DNA of 64,000 nt from Streptomyces canus (GTDB lineage Bacteria > Actinomycetota > Actinomycetes > Streptomycetales > Streptomycetaceae). Below, one piece after another: positions 45,820-55,270 of this stretch. The stretch is from positions 992,001 through 1,056,000 of the forward strand of contig NZ_CP107989.1 in NCBI RefSeq assembly GCF_041435015.1, given 5' to 3'. Position 1 is the first letter of the stretch. Every line of letters begins with the position of its first letter. The notes beneath the pieces were generated by a model. The model saw only the letters and a program-made list of their open reading frames with translations. It was not told the DNA's origin and did not search any database. The translations under genes and the position numbers were made by a program.

Positions 45820-47541
45820 ATGACGACTCCCACCTCGCCGCGCGCCCCGCACGGCCTTCTGGGTCCGGCCCCCGCCCGCTGTCTGGTCCTGTGCCTGGTG
45901 AGCACGGCCGCCACCGGCGCCGGACTGCTGCTGCCGGCCGCCCTCGGCCGCACCCTGGACCTGCTCCTGGCGCAGGCACCGGCGACCTGCTGGGTGCTGT
46001 ACTGCGCCGCACTGGTCCTCCTCATCGCCCTGCTCGACGCGGCGGAGACCGTGCTCGGCGGCGCCATCGACGCCCGCACCACCGCCTGGCTGCGCCGCCG
46101 CCTCACCGGACACGTCCTGGCCGTCGGCCCCCGCGCCACCGCCCGCTTCGGTCCCGGTGACCTCGTCGCCCGCCTCGTCGGCAACGCCGCTCAGGCCGGC
46201 ACGGCACCGACGGCCCGCGCGGCACTGCTCGCCGCGCTCGCCGGACCGGTCGGCGCCGTGGTGGCCCTCGGCCTCGTCTCGCCCTGGCTCGCGGCCGTGT
46301 ACCTGGCCGGAGCGCCGGTCCTCGCCCTGCTGCTGCGCGCCTTCGCCCGTGACACCCGGGAATGCGTGACGCGCTACCAGGAGGTGCAGGGCCGGATCGC
46401 GCAAGCGCTCTCGGAGGCCGTCGGCGGACACCGCACCATCCGGGCCGCGGGCACGGAGGACCGGGAGACGGCCCGCATCCTGCGCCCGCTGCCCGAGCTG
46501 TCGGAGGCCGGTCACCGCATGTGGCAGGTGCAGGGCCGGGCCTCGGGCCAGTCCGTCGCCGTGGCCCCGCTGCTCCAGCTCGGTGTCGTCGCCGTGGCCG
46601 GAGTGCTGCTCGCCCGGCACCGGGTCACGGTGGGCGAGGTCCTCGCCGCCTCCCGGTACGCGGTCCTCGCCACGGGGGTCGGCGCCCTGGTGGGACAGCT
46701 CGCCGGCCTGGCCAGGGCCCGGGCAGCGGCGGGACGTCTGGACGAGGTCCTCGCGGCGTCCCCCCTCGGACACGGCGAACGCCGGCTGCCGCCCGGTCCG
46801 GGGCGGCTGGAACTGCGCGGCGTCACCGCCCTGCGCGGCGCACGTGCCGTGCTCGACGGGGTCGACCTCGTCGTACCGGGCGGGACGACGCTCGCGGTGG
46901 TGGGCCGGTCGGGGGCGGGCAAGTCACTGCTCGCCGCGGTCGCCGGCCGGCTCGCCGAACCGGACGCCGGGGAGGTCCTGCTCGACGGGGTGCCGCTGCG
47001 CGAGCTCACCCACGACGAACTGCGCCGTTCCATCGGGTACGCCTTCGAACGCCCCGCTCTGCTCGGCGGCACCGTCGAGGAGGAGATCGGTCTCGCCCTC
47101 GGGTCCCCCTCCCCCGCCCGTGTCCGGGAGGCCGCCCGCACGGCCCACGCGGACGACTTCGTGCGCCGGCTGCCCGACGGTTACGACACTCTCGTCGCCG
47201 ACGCCCCACGCTCCGGCGGGGAGTCCCAACGGCTCGGTCTCGCTCGGGCGTTCGCGCACGGCGGCCGCCTGCTCATCCTCGACGACGCCCTCTCCAGCCT
47301 CGACACGGTGACGGAGGCCCGCATCGCCGAGGCCCTGGTGAACGGCGGTGCGGGCGGCACCCGCCTGCTCGTCGCCCACCGCACCGCCACGGCGGCCCGC
47401 GCGGATGCGGTGGCCTGGCTGGACGGGGGGCGAGTGCGGGCGGTGGGGCCGCACGAGGAGCTGTGGCGGGCGGCGGAGTACCGCGCGGTGTTCGGGAGCG
47501 GGCCGGAGCGGACGGACGGCTGGGACGGGGGGCCGTCATGA
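45820..47541 (+). CDS. ramA: ABC exporter RamA-like (permease-ATPase)
   Basis: A 573-aa half-transporter. Six membrane helices, about residues 15-310, then an ATPase: Walker A GRSGAGKSLL, signature RSGGESQRLGLARAF (Arg-Ser-Gly-Gly-Glu in place of LSGGQ), Walker B LLILDDALSSLD, and VAHRTATAARAD with the switch His. It works with RamB as a heterodimer to export the lanthipeptide. It begins with ATG 45820 after CCGGAAGG. Confidence 0.93.
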   Translation: MTTPTSPRAPHGLLGPAPARCLVLCLVSTAATGAGLLLPAALGRTLDLLLAQAPATCWVLYCAALVLLIALLDAAETVLGGAIDARTTAWLRRRLTGHVLAVGPRATARFGPGDLVARLVGNAAQAGTAPTARAALLAALAGPVGAVVALGLVSPWLAAVYLAGAPVLALLLRAFARDTRECVTRYQEVQGRIAQALSEAVGGHRTIRAAGTEDRETARILRPLPELSEAGHRMWQVQGRASGQSVAVAPLLQLGVVAVAGVLLARHRVTVGEVLAASRYAVLATGVGALVGQLAGLARARAAAGRLDEVLAASPLGHGERRLPPGPGRLELRGVTALRGARAVLDGVDLVVPGGTTLAVVGRSGAGKSLLAAVAGRLAEPDAGEVLLDGVPLRELTHDELRRSIGYAFERPALLGGTVEEEIGLALGSPSPARVREAARTAHADDFVRRLPDGYDTLVADAPRSGGESQRLGLARAFAHGGRLLILDDALSSLDTVTEARIAEALVNGGAGGTRLLVAHRTATAARADAVAWLDGGRVRAVGPHEELWRAAEYRAVFGSGPERTDGWDGGPS

Positions 47542-47599
47542 GCCACGGCCCGGCAGGGCGCCGCGCCCGAGGTCGGCGGCCCGAAGGAGGCCGGGGACG

Positions 47600-50101
47600 G
47601 TGACCGACGGGATCCACGCACGCGGTCTCCGGTTCCTGCGGGCCCGGTGGCGGGTTCTCGTCCGGCTCGGTGGGTGGTCCGTGCTGGAGACCGCGCAGAC
47701 CTTCCTCACCGGGTACGCGCCCGCCCGCGCCCTGGACGAGGGGTTTCTGGCCGGGCGGCCCGGCGTCGGACTCGCCTGGCTCGGGGTGGCCGGGATCGGG
47801 GTGCTCGTGGGCGCCTGGGGGACGGTACGGGTGTACGCCGCCGTCGCCGCGTTGGTCGAGCCGCTCCGGGACGTCCTGGTCGGGCGGGTGGTCGAGCGCG
47901 GGGTGCGGGAGGCGGACACGGGGGCGCTGTCCGGGCTGACCCAGCAGGTGGAGATCGCGCGGGACACGTTCGCCGGGCTCGTGATGGTGTCGCGTTCGTT
48001 CGTGTTCACGGCCGTCGGCGCCGTCGTCGGACTGGCTTCGCTCGACCCGCTGCTCCTCCTGGTCGTGGTGCCGCCGCTCGCCGCGGGACTGGGCCTGTTC
48101 GCGGCCACGCTGCGTCCGCTGGCCCGCCGCCAGGAGGAATACCTCGTGGCCGACGAGGCGCTGGCCGAGGGTCTCGGCAGGGTCTGCCCGGGGCTGCGGG
48201 ACATCACGGCGGCCGGGGCGGAGGACCGGGTCGCCGCCGGCACGGGCCGACTTGTCGACACCGAGCAGCGAGCCGCGTACTCCCTCGCCCGCTGGTCCGT
48301 CCTGCGCGTGGTCTCCCTCGCCCTCGGCGGCCAGCTCCCGATCGTCCTCCTCCTCGCCTGCGCGCCCTGGCTCCTGACGCGGGGCGTCACCACGGGCGCC
48401 CTGGTCGGCGCCCTCGCCTACGTCACCCAGTCCCTGCTCCCCGCCCTGCGCAACCTGGTCCACGGGCTGGGAACGAGCGGCTCCCGGCTGGTGGTGGTCC
48501 TGCGGCGACTGGTCCGGGAGCCCGCCGCCGAACCGGGCGCCGAGGAGTCGGTCCGGCGGACGGGATCACACGACGCGAACCCTCTGCCCACCCACGCCTG
48601 CACCCCCGGCCCGAACGGCGGGAGGCACCCCCTGGCCCACGACCCCGCCGTCACCGCGGGCGCTACGCCGGAGTCGGACGCGGGTACCGAGGAGTCAGCC
48701 GAGCGGACGGGATCACACGACGCGAACCCTCTGCCCACCCACGCCTGCACCCCCGGCCCGAACGGCGGGAGGCACCCCCTGGCCCACGACCCCGCCGTGA
48801 CCGCGGGCGCTACGCCGGAGTCGGACGCGGGTACCGAGGAGTCAGCCGAGCGGACGGGATCACACGACGCGAACCCTCTGCCCACCCACGCCTGCACCCC
48901 CGGCCCGAACGGCGGGAGGCACCCCCTGGCCCACGACCCCGCCGTGACCGCGGGCGCTACGCCGGAGTCGGACGCGCGCGACGCCGAGACCGACGACGGC
49001 CTCACCGACGCGAGGCCCGCCGACCGGCATGCCGAGCCGGGCCACCGCCTCACCCCGCGCACCCGGGCTCGGGCGGCGGACCACGAGTGCGACACCAGCC
49101 CCACCGAGGCCGCCGCCGCACACACCCCCACACGCGAGGCAGCCCCCGACTCCGACACCAGCCCCACCACAGCAGACACCCCGCACCGCACCGCACCGCA
49201 CCCGACACATCGCACCCCTACCCCCGCCCTCTCCCTCACCTCCGTCTCCTTCGCCTACGGCCCCACCGCCACCCCCGTCGTCGACCGACTCGACCTCGAC
49301 CTCGCACCCGGCGCCCATCTGGCCGTCGTAGGCCCCAGCGGGATCGGGAAGTCCACGCTCACGGCCCTGATCGCAGGGCTCCTGCACCCCACCGGCGGCA
49401 TGATCCGGCTCTGCGGGCACCCCGTCCCCTCCCCCGACGCGGCCGCGCTGCGCGTGCTCATCCCGCAGGAGGCGTACGTCCACACCGGCACCCTCGCCGA
49501 GAATCTCGGGCATCTGCGGCCGGCCCCGGTGCCCGAGCCGGAGCTGCTCGCGGCTGCCCGGGCGGTCGGACTCACCCCGCTGCTCGAAGCCCTCGGCGGA
49601 TCTCGGGCGACCGTCGACCCGGCCGCCCTCTCCGCCGGTGAGCGGCAGCTCGTCGCGCTGACCCGGGCCTATCTCTCGTACTCCCCCCTCGTTCTGCTCG
49701 ACGAGGCCACCTGCCACCTCGACCCGCAGGCCGAGGAACGCGCCGAGCGGGCCTTCGCCGGCCGGCCGGGCACCACGCTGGTCGTCGTCGCCCACCGGAT
49801 CAGCTCCGCCCGCCGCGCCGGGCGCGTGCTGCTGATGGACGGCCCGCGCACGGCGTACGGCACCCACGAGGAGTTGATGCGCGACTCTCCGGCGTACCGC
49901 GAACTCGTGGGCGGCTGGACGGCCGTGGTCCCGAAGCGGTCAGAGCCAGCCCTGCCCCTGGGAGATCCGGATCGCGTCGATGCGGTTGCGGGCCCCGGTC
50001 TTGCGGGTGATCGCGGCCATGTAGTTGCGCACGGTCCCGTGGGACAGGCACAGGCTCCCCGCGATCTCCGCGATGGAGGCCCCCTCGGCCGCGAGGGATA
50101 A
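47600..50101 (+). CDS. ramB: ABC exporter RamB-like with extended repeat linker
   Basis: An 833-aa half-transporter, unusually long (RamB relatives are about 600-640 aa). Six helices, residues about 10-305. Then a hydrophilic linker of about 230 residues containing three near-identical 49-residue repeats (residues 320-459). Then the ATPase with LTSVSFAYGP, Walker A GPSGIGKST, signature LSAGERQLVAL and Walker B LVLLDEATCHLD. The last 54 codons run across the 3' end of the convergent ramR gene; the likely functional ATPase ends near WTAVV. GTG 47600 has GAAGGAGG upstream. Exports the peptide together with RamA. Confidence 0.9.
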   Translation: MTDGIHARGLRFLRARWRVLVRLGGWSVLETAQTFLTGYAPARALDEGFLAGRPGVGLAWLGVAGIGVLVGAWGTVRVYAAVAALVEPLRDVLVGRVVERGVREADTGALSGLTQQVEIARDTFAGLVMVSRSFVFTAVGAVVGLASLDPLLLLVVVPPLAAGLGLFAATLRPLARRQEEYLVADEALAEGLGRVCPGLRDITAAGAEDRVAAGTGRLVDTEQRAAYSLARWSVLRVVSLALGGQLPIVLLLACAPWLLTRGVTTGALVGALAYVTQSLLPALRNLVHGLGTSGSRLVVVLRRLVREPAAEPGAEESVRRTGSHDANPLPTHACTPGPNGGRHPLAHDPAVTAGATPESDAGTEESAERTGSHDANPLPTHACTPGPNGGRHPLAHDPAVTAGATPESDAGTEESAERTGSHDANPLPTHACTPGPNGGRHPLAHDPAVTAGATPESDARDAETDDGLTDARPADRHAEPGHRLTPRTRARAADHECDTSPTEAAAAHTPTREAAPDSDTSPTTADTPHRTAPHPTHRTPTPALSLTSVSFAYGPTATPVVDRLDLDLAPGAHLAVVGPSGIGKSTLTALIAGLLHPTGGMIRLCGHPVPSPDAAALRVLIPQEAYVHTGTLAENLGHLRPAPVPEPELLAAARAVGLTPLLEALGGSRATVDPAALSAGERQLVALTRAYLSYSPLVLLDEATCHLDPQAEERAERAFAGRPGTTLVVVAHRISSARRAGRVLLMDGPRTAYGTHEELMRDSPAYRELVGGWTAVVPKRSEPALPLGDPDRVDAVAGPGLAGDRGHVVAHGPVGQAQAPRDLRDGGPLGREG
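48557..48976 (+). repeat. 147-bp tandem repeat (2.9 copies) in ramB linker
   Basis: Copies start at 48557, 48704 and 48851; the third is cut after 126 bp. The copies are almost identical (I see one silent GTC/GTG difference in the comparable part). 147 is a multiple of three, so the frame is kept. Each unit encodes a Pro/Asp/Thr/His-rich 49-residue block (SHDANPLPTHACTPGPNGG, then HPLAHDPAVTAGATPESD, and so on). Confidence 0.95.
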
Positions 50102-50551
50102 CACGCTCAGCTCCCGTCTGGTCAACGGCATCTCGGCGGCCTGGAGGAAGCCGAAGCCCAGCGAGTCGTCGACGAAACGTTTCCCTTCGGCGACCCTCCG
50201 GATCCCGCGCGCGAGTCGCTCCGGTGCCGCCCCCTCCTTGTCGACGTACCCGAGCGCCCCCGCCTCGACCGCACGCTTCAACAGCCCCGGCCGATTGGCG
50301 CTGGCCATCACGAGCAGGCGCGGCGGACTCCGGTCCGGCTCGCGCAGGGATAACTCGCCCAGCGGCGGAATGCCGTACGCGTCGGAGCAGTCGAGGTCGG
50401 CCGCGCAGACGTCGGGACGTACGGCGCGCAGACGGCCGGACGCGGTGTGCCACGGGGTGTCGAACACCCCGAGGTCCGGTTCCCGGCGGAGCCACTCCGC
50501 CAGGGCCGATCTCACCAGACACGCGTCGTGCACCAGAAGCACCCGGATCAC
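49940..50551 (-). CDS. ramR: RamR-like response regulator (LuxR C-terminus)
   Basis: 203 aa, the length of RamR (202 aa). The receiver domain starts VIRVLLVHDACLVRSALAEWL; the likely phosphoacceptor Asp is in VCAADLDC, where the context differs from a usual DxxMP loop. The LuxR-type helix-turn-helix is at the C-terminus (LTRRELSVLSLAAEG, LSHGTVRNYMAAITRKTGA). GTG 50551 has GAGGGGG upstream. No sensor kinase is adjacent, as in S. coelicolor, where RamR is an orphan regulator activating ramCSAB. It ends inside ramB on the other strand. Confidence 0.93.
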   Translation of the reverse strand: MIRVLLVHDACLVRSALAEWLRREPDLGVFDTPWHTASGRLRAVRPDVCAADLDCSDAYGIPPLGELSLREPDRSPPRLLVMASANRPGLLKRAVEAGALGYVDKEGAAPERLARGIRRVAEGKRFVDDSLGFGFLQAAEMPLTRRELSVLSLAAEGASIAEIAGSLCLSHGTVRNYMAAITRKTGARNRIDAIRISQGQGWL

Positions 50552-50896
50552 TGCTCGTCCCCCTCGACTCGCTGTACTTGTTTCCGTGACATGAACGCGT
50601 GCCCCATTGTTCGGGTCCTGGACCGCCCTCGGGCGCGAAGAACTGGCCATCAGGATGCGCGGGGGCGCACACAGGGCGCCCGTGTACCGTCGCGCGCTTC
50701 CACTGAGGGGGCATGACCCGGGGCCGAGGGGGTAGGCGGTCGCCCTCGCCGTCGCGCGGGCACCCGTGTGTCCGCGCGAGGGAGCGCTCGCCGTGCGGGA
50801 CCCGCCGTGAGGGGGGAGATTTGATCCCTGGGGGCCCGGCACGCGACAGCGGCCCGCGCCCCTTCCGGGACGCGCCCGTGCGAGGAGGTGGTCGGC

Positions 50897-53035
50897 GTGT
50901 CCGACGGGCATAGGTCCGCCCAGGCACCGGCGAGCGCACGGACCCGGGTGGGACGGCCACTGCTCTCCCTCGCGCTGGCGTCGATGATGGACGAGGTGCA
51001 CGCCCACTCCGGCGCGGTGTATCTCGTGGCCGCCGACGAACCCGTGCTGGAGATGGCGGTGATGGCCGGCCTGCCGCGGGCGTTCGCGGCGCCCTGGGAG
51101 CGGGTGGGGCTGAGCGCGCCGATCCCGGTCGCGGAGGCGGTACGGGAGCGGCGGCTGGTGTGGGTGGGCGGCGAGCACGAGATGGCGCGCCGCTTTCCGC
51201 GGATCGCCGTGGTGCTGCCGTATCCCTTCGCGCTGGCCGCGGTGCCGGTGGCGACCTCGGCGAAGGTGTACGGCGCCGTCTTCGTGACCTGGCCCGGTTC
51301 GCACCCGCCGGACCTGTCCGACCGGGAGCGGGAACATCTGATCGCGGCCTGCGGACGGCTCGCGGTGCGGCTGGAGCGGGCGGTGGAGGACAACCTGTCG
51401 CCGCACGCCGAACCGGATCTGCTGGGCGGGGCCCAGGTCGGCAGCCCGGCCGCGACGCTGGGCACGGTGGAGGCGGCGCGGATGGTGGCGAGGCTGCCGT
51501 ACGGGCTGTGTTCGCTCGATCTGCACGGCCGGATCTCCTTCGCCAACGCCGCGGCGGCCGAGCTGATCGGTGTCCCGGTCTCCCAGTTGCTGGGCTCGCA
51601 GCTGTGGGCGGCGGTGCCCTGGCTCAACGACCCGGTCTACGAGGACCGTTACCGGGCCGCGCTGCTCAGCCAGCACAGCACGTCGTTCGTGGCGCTGCGG
51701 CCGCCCGGGGACTGGCTGTCGTTCCGGCTGTACCCGAGCACGACCGGGCTGAGCGTCCGGGTCAGCCGGGCCCGGGCGGTGACGGAGATGAACCGGTCCG
51801 GTCCGCAGCCCGGCGACTCGCCGCCCCGACTGGTCACGATCTCGCAGCTGCTGAGCCTGGCCGGGGCGCTGACCGAGGCGGTGGGCGTGCAGGACGTGGT
51901 GCAGCTGGTGGCGGACGAGATCGCCCCGGCGGTGGGAAGCCAGGCACTGGTCGTGCTCGGTTCACGGGCGGGGCGGCTGCGCGTGCTCGGGCATCGCGGG
52001 TATGCGGACGCGCAGGTCGTGGAGCGGTTCGACGGGCTGCCGCTGTCGGAGCCGACGCCGGGGACGCATGCCCTGACCACCGGGGTGCCGGCGTTCTTCG
52101 ACTCCCGGGAGCAGTTGGAGCGCCTGTATCCGAGGCGGCACGCCACCCCCGACGGGTTCGAGGCCTGGGCCTATCTGCCGCTGATCGCCTCCGGGCGCCC
52201 GGTGGGCACCTGTGTGCTGGCCTACACCGAACGGCACCCCTTCCCCGCGGACGAGCGGGCGGTGCTGACGAGTCTCGGCGGGCTGATCGCGCAGGCCCTG
52301 GAGCGGGCCGTGCTGTACGACGCCAAGCACCAGTTGGCGCACGGCCTGCAGGCGGCCCTGCTGCCGCACAGCCTGCCGTCGCTGCCCGGCATCGACGCGG
52401 CGGCCCGCTATCTGCCGGCCACGCAGGGCATGGACATCGGCGGCGACTTCTACGACCTGGTGCCGGTGGACGCGCTGGCGGCGGCGGTGATCGGGGACGT
52501 GCAGGGACACAACGTGACGGCGGCCGGCCTGATGGGGCAGATCCGGACGGCGGTACGGGCGTACACGACCGTCGGCCAGACACCGGCGGAGGTCATGCGC
52601 TCGACGAACCGGCTCCTGATCGACCTCGGCGCCGAGCTGTTCGCCAGCTGCCTGTATCTGCGGCTCGATCCGCGACGGGGGCGGGCCGTCATGGCCCGGG
52701 CCGGGCATCCGCCCCCGCTGCTCCGACGGCCGGACGGCCGGGTGCGGGTGCTGGACCTGGCCGGGGGCCCGCTGCTGGGCATCGACGGCTCGGCCGTCTA
52801 CCCGACGACGGAGGTGGACCTCGCGCCCGGTTCCGTCCTCGCCCTCTACACCGACGGTCTGATCGAGTCCCCCGGTGTCGACATCGAGGACGCGCTCGCC
52901 GATCTGGGACGGCAGCTCGCCGAGGCCGGTGACCGTCCGCTCGACGAGCTGGCCGACGAACTGGTCCGGCGCAGCGCGGCCGCACGGGAGCGGATCGACG
53001 ACGTGGCGTTGCTGTTGCTGCGGGCCGGCGACTGA
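50897..53035 (+). CDS. SpoIIE family phosphatase with GAF and PAS domains
   Basis: A 712-aa protein: GAF domain (about residues 30-165), PAS (about 190-290; LPYGLCSLDLHGRISFANAA), a second GAF (about 310-470) and a PP2C SpoIIE domain (MDIGGDFYDLVPVD, VIGDVQGHNVTAAGLMGQ, LALYTDGLIESPGVD). Unlike the phosphatase at 40267-42711 it has no HATPase domain. GTG 50897 has AGGAGG eight bases upstream. It would dephosphorylate an anti-sigma-factor antagonist in response to a small ligand. Located right after ramR, so the two phosphatases bracket the ram locus. Confidence 0.88.
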   Translation: MSDGHRSAQAPASARTRVGRPLLSLALASMMDEVHAHSGAVYLVAADEPVLEMAVMAGLPRAFAAPWERVGLSAPIPVAEAVRERRLVWVGGEHEMARRFPRIAVVLPYPFALAAVPVATSAKVYGAVFVTWPGSHPPDLSDREREHLIAACGRLAVRLERAVEDNLSPHAEPDLLGGAQVGSPAATLGTVEAARMVARLPYGLCSLDLHGRISFANAAAAELIGVPVSQLLGSQLWAAVPWLNDPVYEDRYRAALLSQHSTSFVALRPPGDWLSFRLYPSTTGLSVRVSRARAVTEMNRSGPQPGDSPPRLVTISQLLSLAGALTEAVGVQDVVQLVADEIAPAVGSQALVVLGSRAGRLRVLGHRGYADAQVVERFDGLPLSEPTPGTHALTTGVPAFFDSREQLERLYPRRHATPDGFEAWAYLPLIASGRPVGTCVLAYTERHPFPADERAVLTSLGGLIAQALERAVLYDAKHQLAHGLQAALLPHSLPSLPGIDAAARYLPATQGMDIGGDFYDLVPVDALAAAVIGDVQGHNVTAAGLMGQIRTAVRAYTTVGQTPAEVMRSTNRLLIDLGAELFASCLYLRLDPRRGRAVMARAGHPPPLLRRPDGRVRVLDLAGGPLLGIDGSAVYPTTEVDLAPGSVLALYTDGLIESPGVDIEDALADLGRQLAEAGDRPLDELADELVRRSAAARERIDDVALLLLRAGD

Positions 53036-53050
53036 CACGGGCGGAAAGCC

Positions 53051-53138
53051 GACGGCCCGCCCGATGGAAACACGCCGGTCCGGCCCTCCCGCCGGACGGC
53101 CCGCCCGATGGAAACACGCCGGTCCGGCCCTCCCGCCG
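53051..53138. repeat. Two direct copies of a 44-bp sequence
   Basis: The 44-bp unit beginning GACGGCCCGCCCGATGGAAA occurs at 53051-53094 and again at 53095-53138, head to tail, in the 245-bp gap between the convergent phosphatase and protease genes. Each copy carries the hairpin-forming GTCCGGC...GCCGGAC, so the terminator was probably duplicated. Confidence 0.9.
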
Positions 53139-53150
53139 GAGGGCCGGACC
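53121..53150. terminator. Strong bidirectional terminator hairpin
   Basis: A perfect 13-bp stem (GGTCCGGCCCTCC and complement) with a CGCC loop, spanning the end of the second 44-bp repeat. Between convergent genes. Confidence 0.85.
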
Positions 53151-53280
53151 GTTGCACCTCCCGGGCCGGAACCGCGGTGTGGCCGGAAGGTGGTCGTGCG
53201 GGCCGGCGTCGGCAGCGGAGGGTGGGGGGTGGGCCGCTGCCGACGCGGCCGGTTCAAGGTGTGGCGTCAGACCGACGGGG

Positions 53281-54740
53281 TCAGTTGTGCGTCTGGCCCG
53301 CGGCATCACCCGCTGCATCGCCCGCGGCGTCGCCCGCGCCGTTGCCGGTCTGCTGGCCGTTGCCGGCCTCTTCGCCGCCGATCACGTCACCGCCGGCCTG
53401 CTCGCCGCCGACTTCCTGACCGGCGCCGGCCTCCTCACCGGGGCTCGCGCTTGCGTCGCCACCGGCACCGGCCTCTTCGCCCGCACCGGCCCCGGCGTCG
53501 CCACCGGCGCCCGCCTCGTCACCGGCACCGGCACCGGCACCGGCACCGGCACCGGCACCGGCACCGGCCTCCCCGCCGCCGGCCTGGTCGTCGCCCGCGC
53601 CCGCGCCGCCGGCCGCGTCACCCGCGCCGAGCGTGGCGCCGACCGCCTGCAGGGCGGTGGTCACCGGCTGGAAGAAGGTCTCGCCGCCGACGGTGCAGTC
53701 GCCGCTGCCGCCGGAGGTCAGGCCGATCGCCGAGCCGTCCTGGGTGAACAGCGAACCGCCGCTGTCGCCGGGTTCGGCGCAGACGTCGGTCTGGATGAGC
53801 CCGGTGACGGTGCCCTCCGGGTAGTTGACGGTGGCGTCGAGTCCGAGGACCTGGCCGTCGGCGAGGCCCGTGGTGGAGCCCATCCGGAAGACCTGGGCGC
53901 CGACCTCGGCGTCCGCGGCCTGGTTGATCGCGACGGTCTGGCCGCCGCCGACGTTGACCTCGCTGGGTGCCTGGGTCGCCGGGTCGTCGTACTTGACCAG
54001 GGCGAAGTCGCCGTCGCCGGGGAAGGTGGCCTGGTCGACGGTGGCGACCGGCTGGCCGTCCTGGGTGTCCGACCACTGTTCGGCCGCGACCCCGCAGTGA
54101 CCTGCGGTCAGGAAGGCGGGGCTGCCGTCACCCGCGGTGACGTTGAAGCCGAGCGAGCAGCGGGCACCGCCGCCGAAGATCGCGTCACCGCCGGAGACGA
54201 AGGTCTTGAAGGTGCCGGCCGACTTCTTGATGGTCGCCATGTCGGAGCCGAGGCTCTTCACGGTCGACTCGATGGTGTTCCACTTGTCGCCCGTGACCGT
54301 GCTGTCGGCGGTCACGAGAATCTTGTTGGTGCGCGGGTCGACCGCCCAGGACGTGCCCGGGATGGTCGCCTGCTCCTTCAGGGTCTTCGCGCCGGCCGCC
54401 AGTTCGGTGAGGCTGTTGTCGACCTCGCGGACCTTCGCACCGGCCTTCTTCGCCTGCACGACGACGTTCTTGTCGCCGGATATGACGTTCACGACGAGCT
54501 GCCGGCTGTCGGAGTCGTAGTAGGACCCGGCGAAGGCGTCGCCGAGCATCTTCTCCAACTGCGAGGCGAGGTCCGAGGCGTCCGTCGCCTTCAGAGTCTT
54601 CGGCGCGAGGGCCGCCGCGTCGTTCGACGAACCGTCCTGGGACGCGTTGGCGTTGGGCAGCAGAATCGCGGCCGCTCCGAGCGCCACCACAGTGCCTGCC
54701 GCGAACGCGGCCTTGCGCTTCGGAATTCGCTTGTGACTCA
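53281..54740 (-). CDS. S1 family serine protease with Ala/Gly-rich C-terminal tail
   Basis: A 486-aa secreted protease, similar along its length to the protease at 435-1805. The TTG start at 54740 (LSHKRIPKRKAAFAAG...) has AGGAGG eight bases upstream and begins a good signal peptide; the longer frame is not coding. A pro-domain of about 150 residues precedes the catalytic His (TAGHCG), Asp (DFALVKYDD) and Ser (GDSGGS). After the protease domain (ends about residue 370) a 110-residue tail of Gly, Ala, Glu and Asp follows, partly from a hexanucleotide repeat. The tail has no membrane segment. The enzyme is probably released or loosely attached to the cell surface. Natural substrate unknown. Confidence 0.92.
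53521..53568. repeat. Hexanucleotide repeat (ACCGGC)8 in protease tail
   Basis: Eight exact tandem copies of ACCGGC. On the minus strand they encode a Gly-Ala dipeptide run in the C-terminal tail of the protease. Unit length is a multiple of three, so copy-number change would alter tail length but not frame. Confidence 0.95.
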
Positions 54741-54931
54741 AACTTCTCGACCTCCTGGGGGACCGGAGTCTGTAACCGCCGTATGGCAGTTGGTTGTTCG
54801 GGGCGCCTGGATGGCCATGGGTACGCACGGTGCACGCGGTGCGTTCAATGCCGTTTCTTTACGCCCCGATTGCCACGCCGATTCGGCCACCGGCCGTGCC
54901 GGGCGGGCCGCGGGCGGGAAGAATCCCCCAT

Positions 54932-55270
54932 ATGACGATGACGCCCGCCGAAGCCGACAAGGTCCTCGCCGACAACTTCGCCCCTTGGGTCCTCGACCTC
55001 GGCCTGTCGGTCGAGACGCTCGGCGACGACCATGCGGTCCTGCGACTTCCCTGGTCACAGCGATTGGCGCGGGAGGGCGGCGCGTGGTCGGGCCAGGCCC
55101 TGATGGCCGCCGACACCGCCACCGTGATCGCCGTCTCGGCGGCCAGAGGCGCCTGTGGACCGATGACGACAGTGCAGCAGTCCACGAACTTCCAGCGGGC
55201 GGTGTCCGGTTCGATGTCCTGATCAAGGCGGTCGTCACCAAGCCGGGCCGCCGCATGGCGTTCGCCGACA
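54932..55270 (+). pseudogene. PaaI-like hotdog thioesterase, frameshifted
   Basis: ATG 54932 opens a good hotdog N-terminus (ADNFAPWVLDLGLSVETLGD, LMAADTATVIAVSAARG, TTVQQSTNFQRAV), but the frame ends at 55222. The continuation FDVLIKAVVTKPGRRMAFAD is in another frame, from about 55210, and the last strand is missing. The indel near 55200-55210 and the lost end mean there is no complete enzyme. Confidence 0.75.

Noticed and set aside
48557..48976. Tandem repeats considered as a CRISPR array
   Set aside because: The 147-bp units are contiguous, coding and nearly identical, with no alternation of short repeats and unique spacers.
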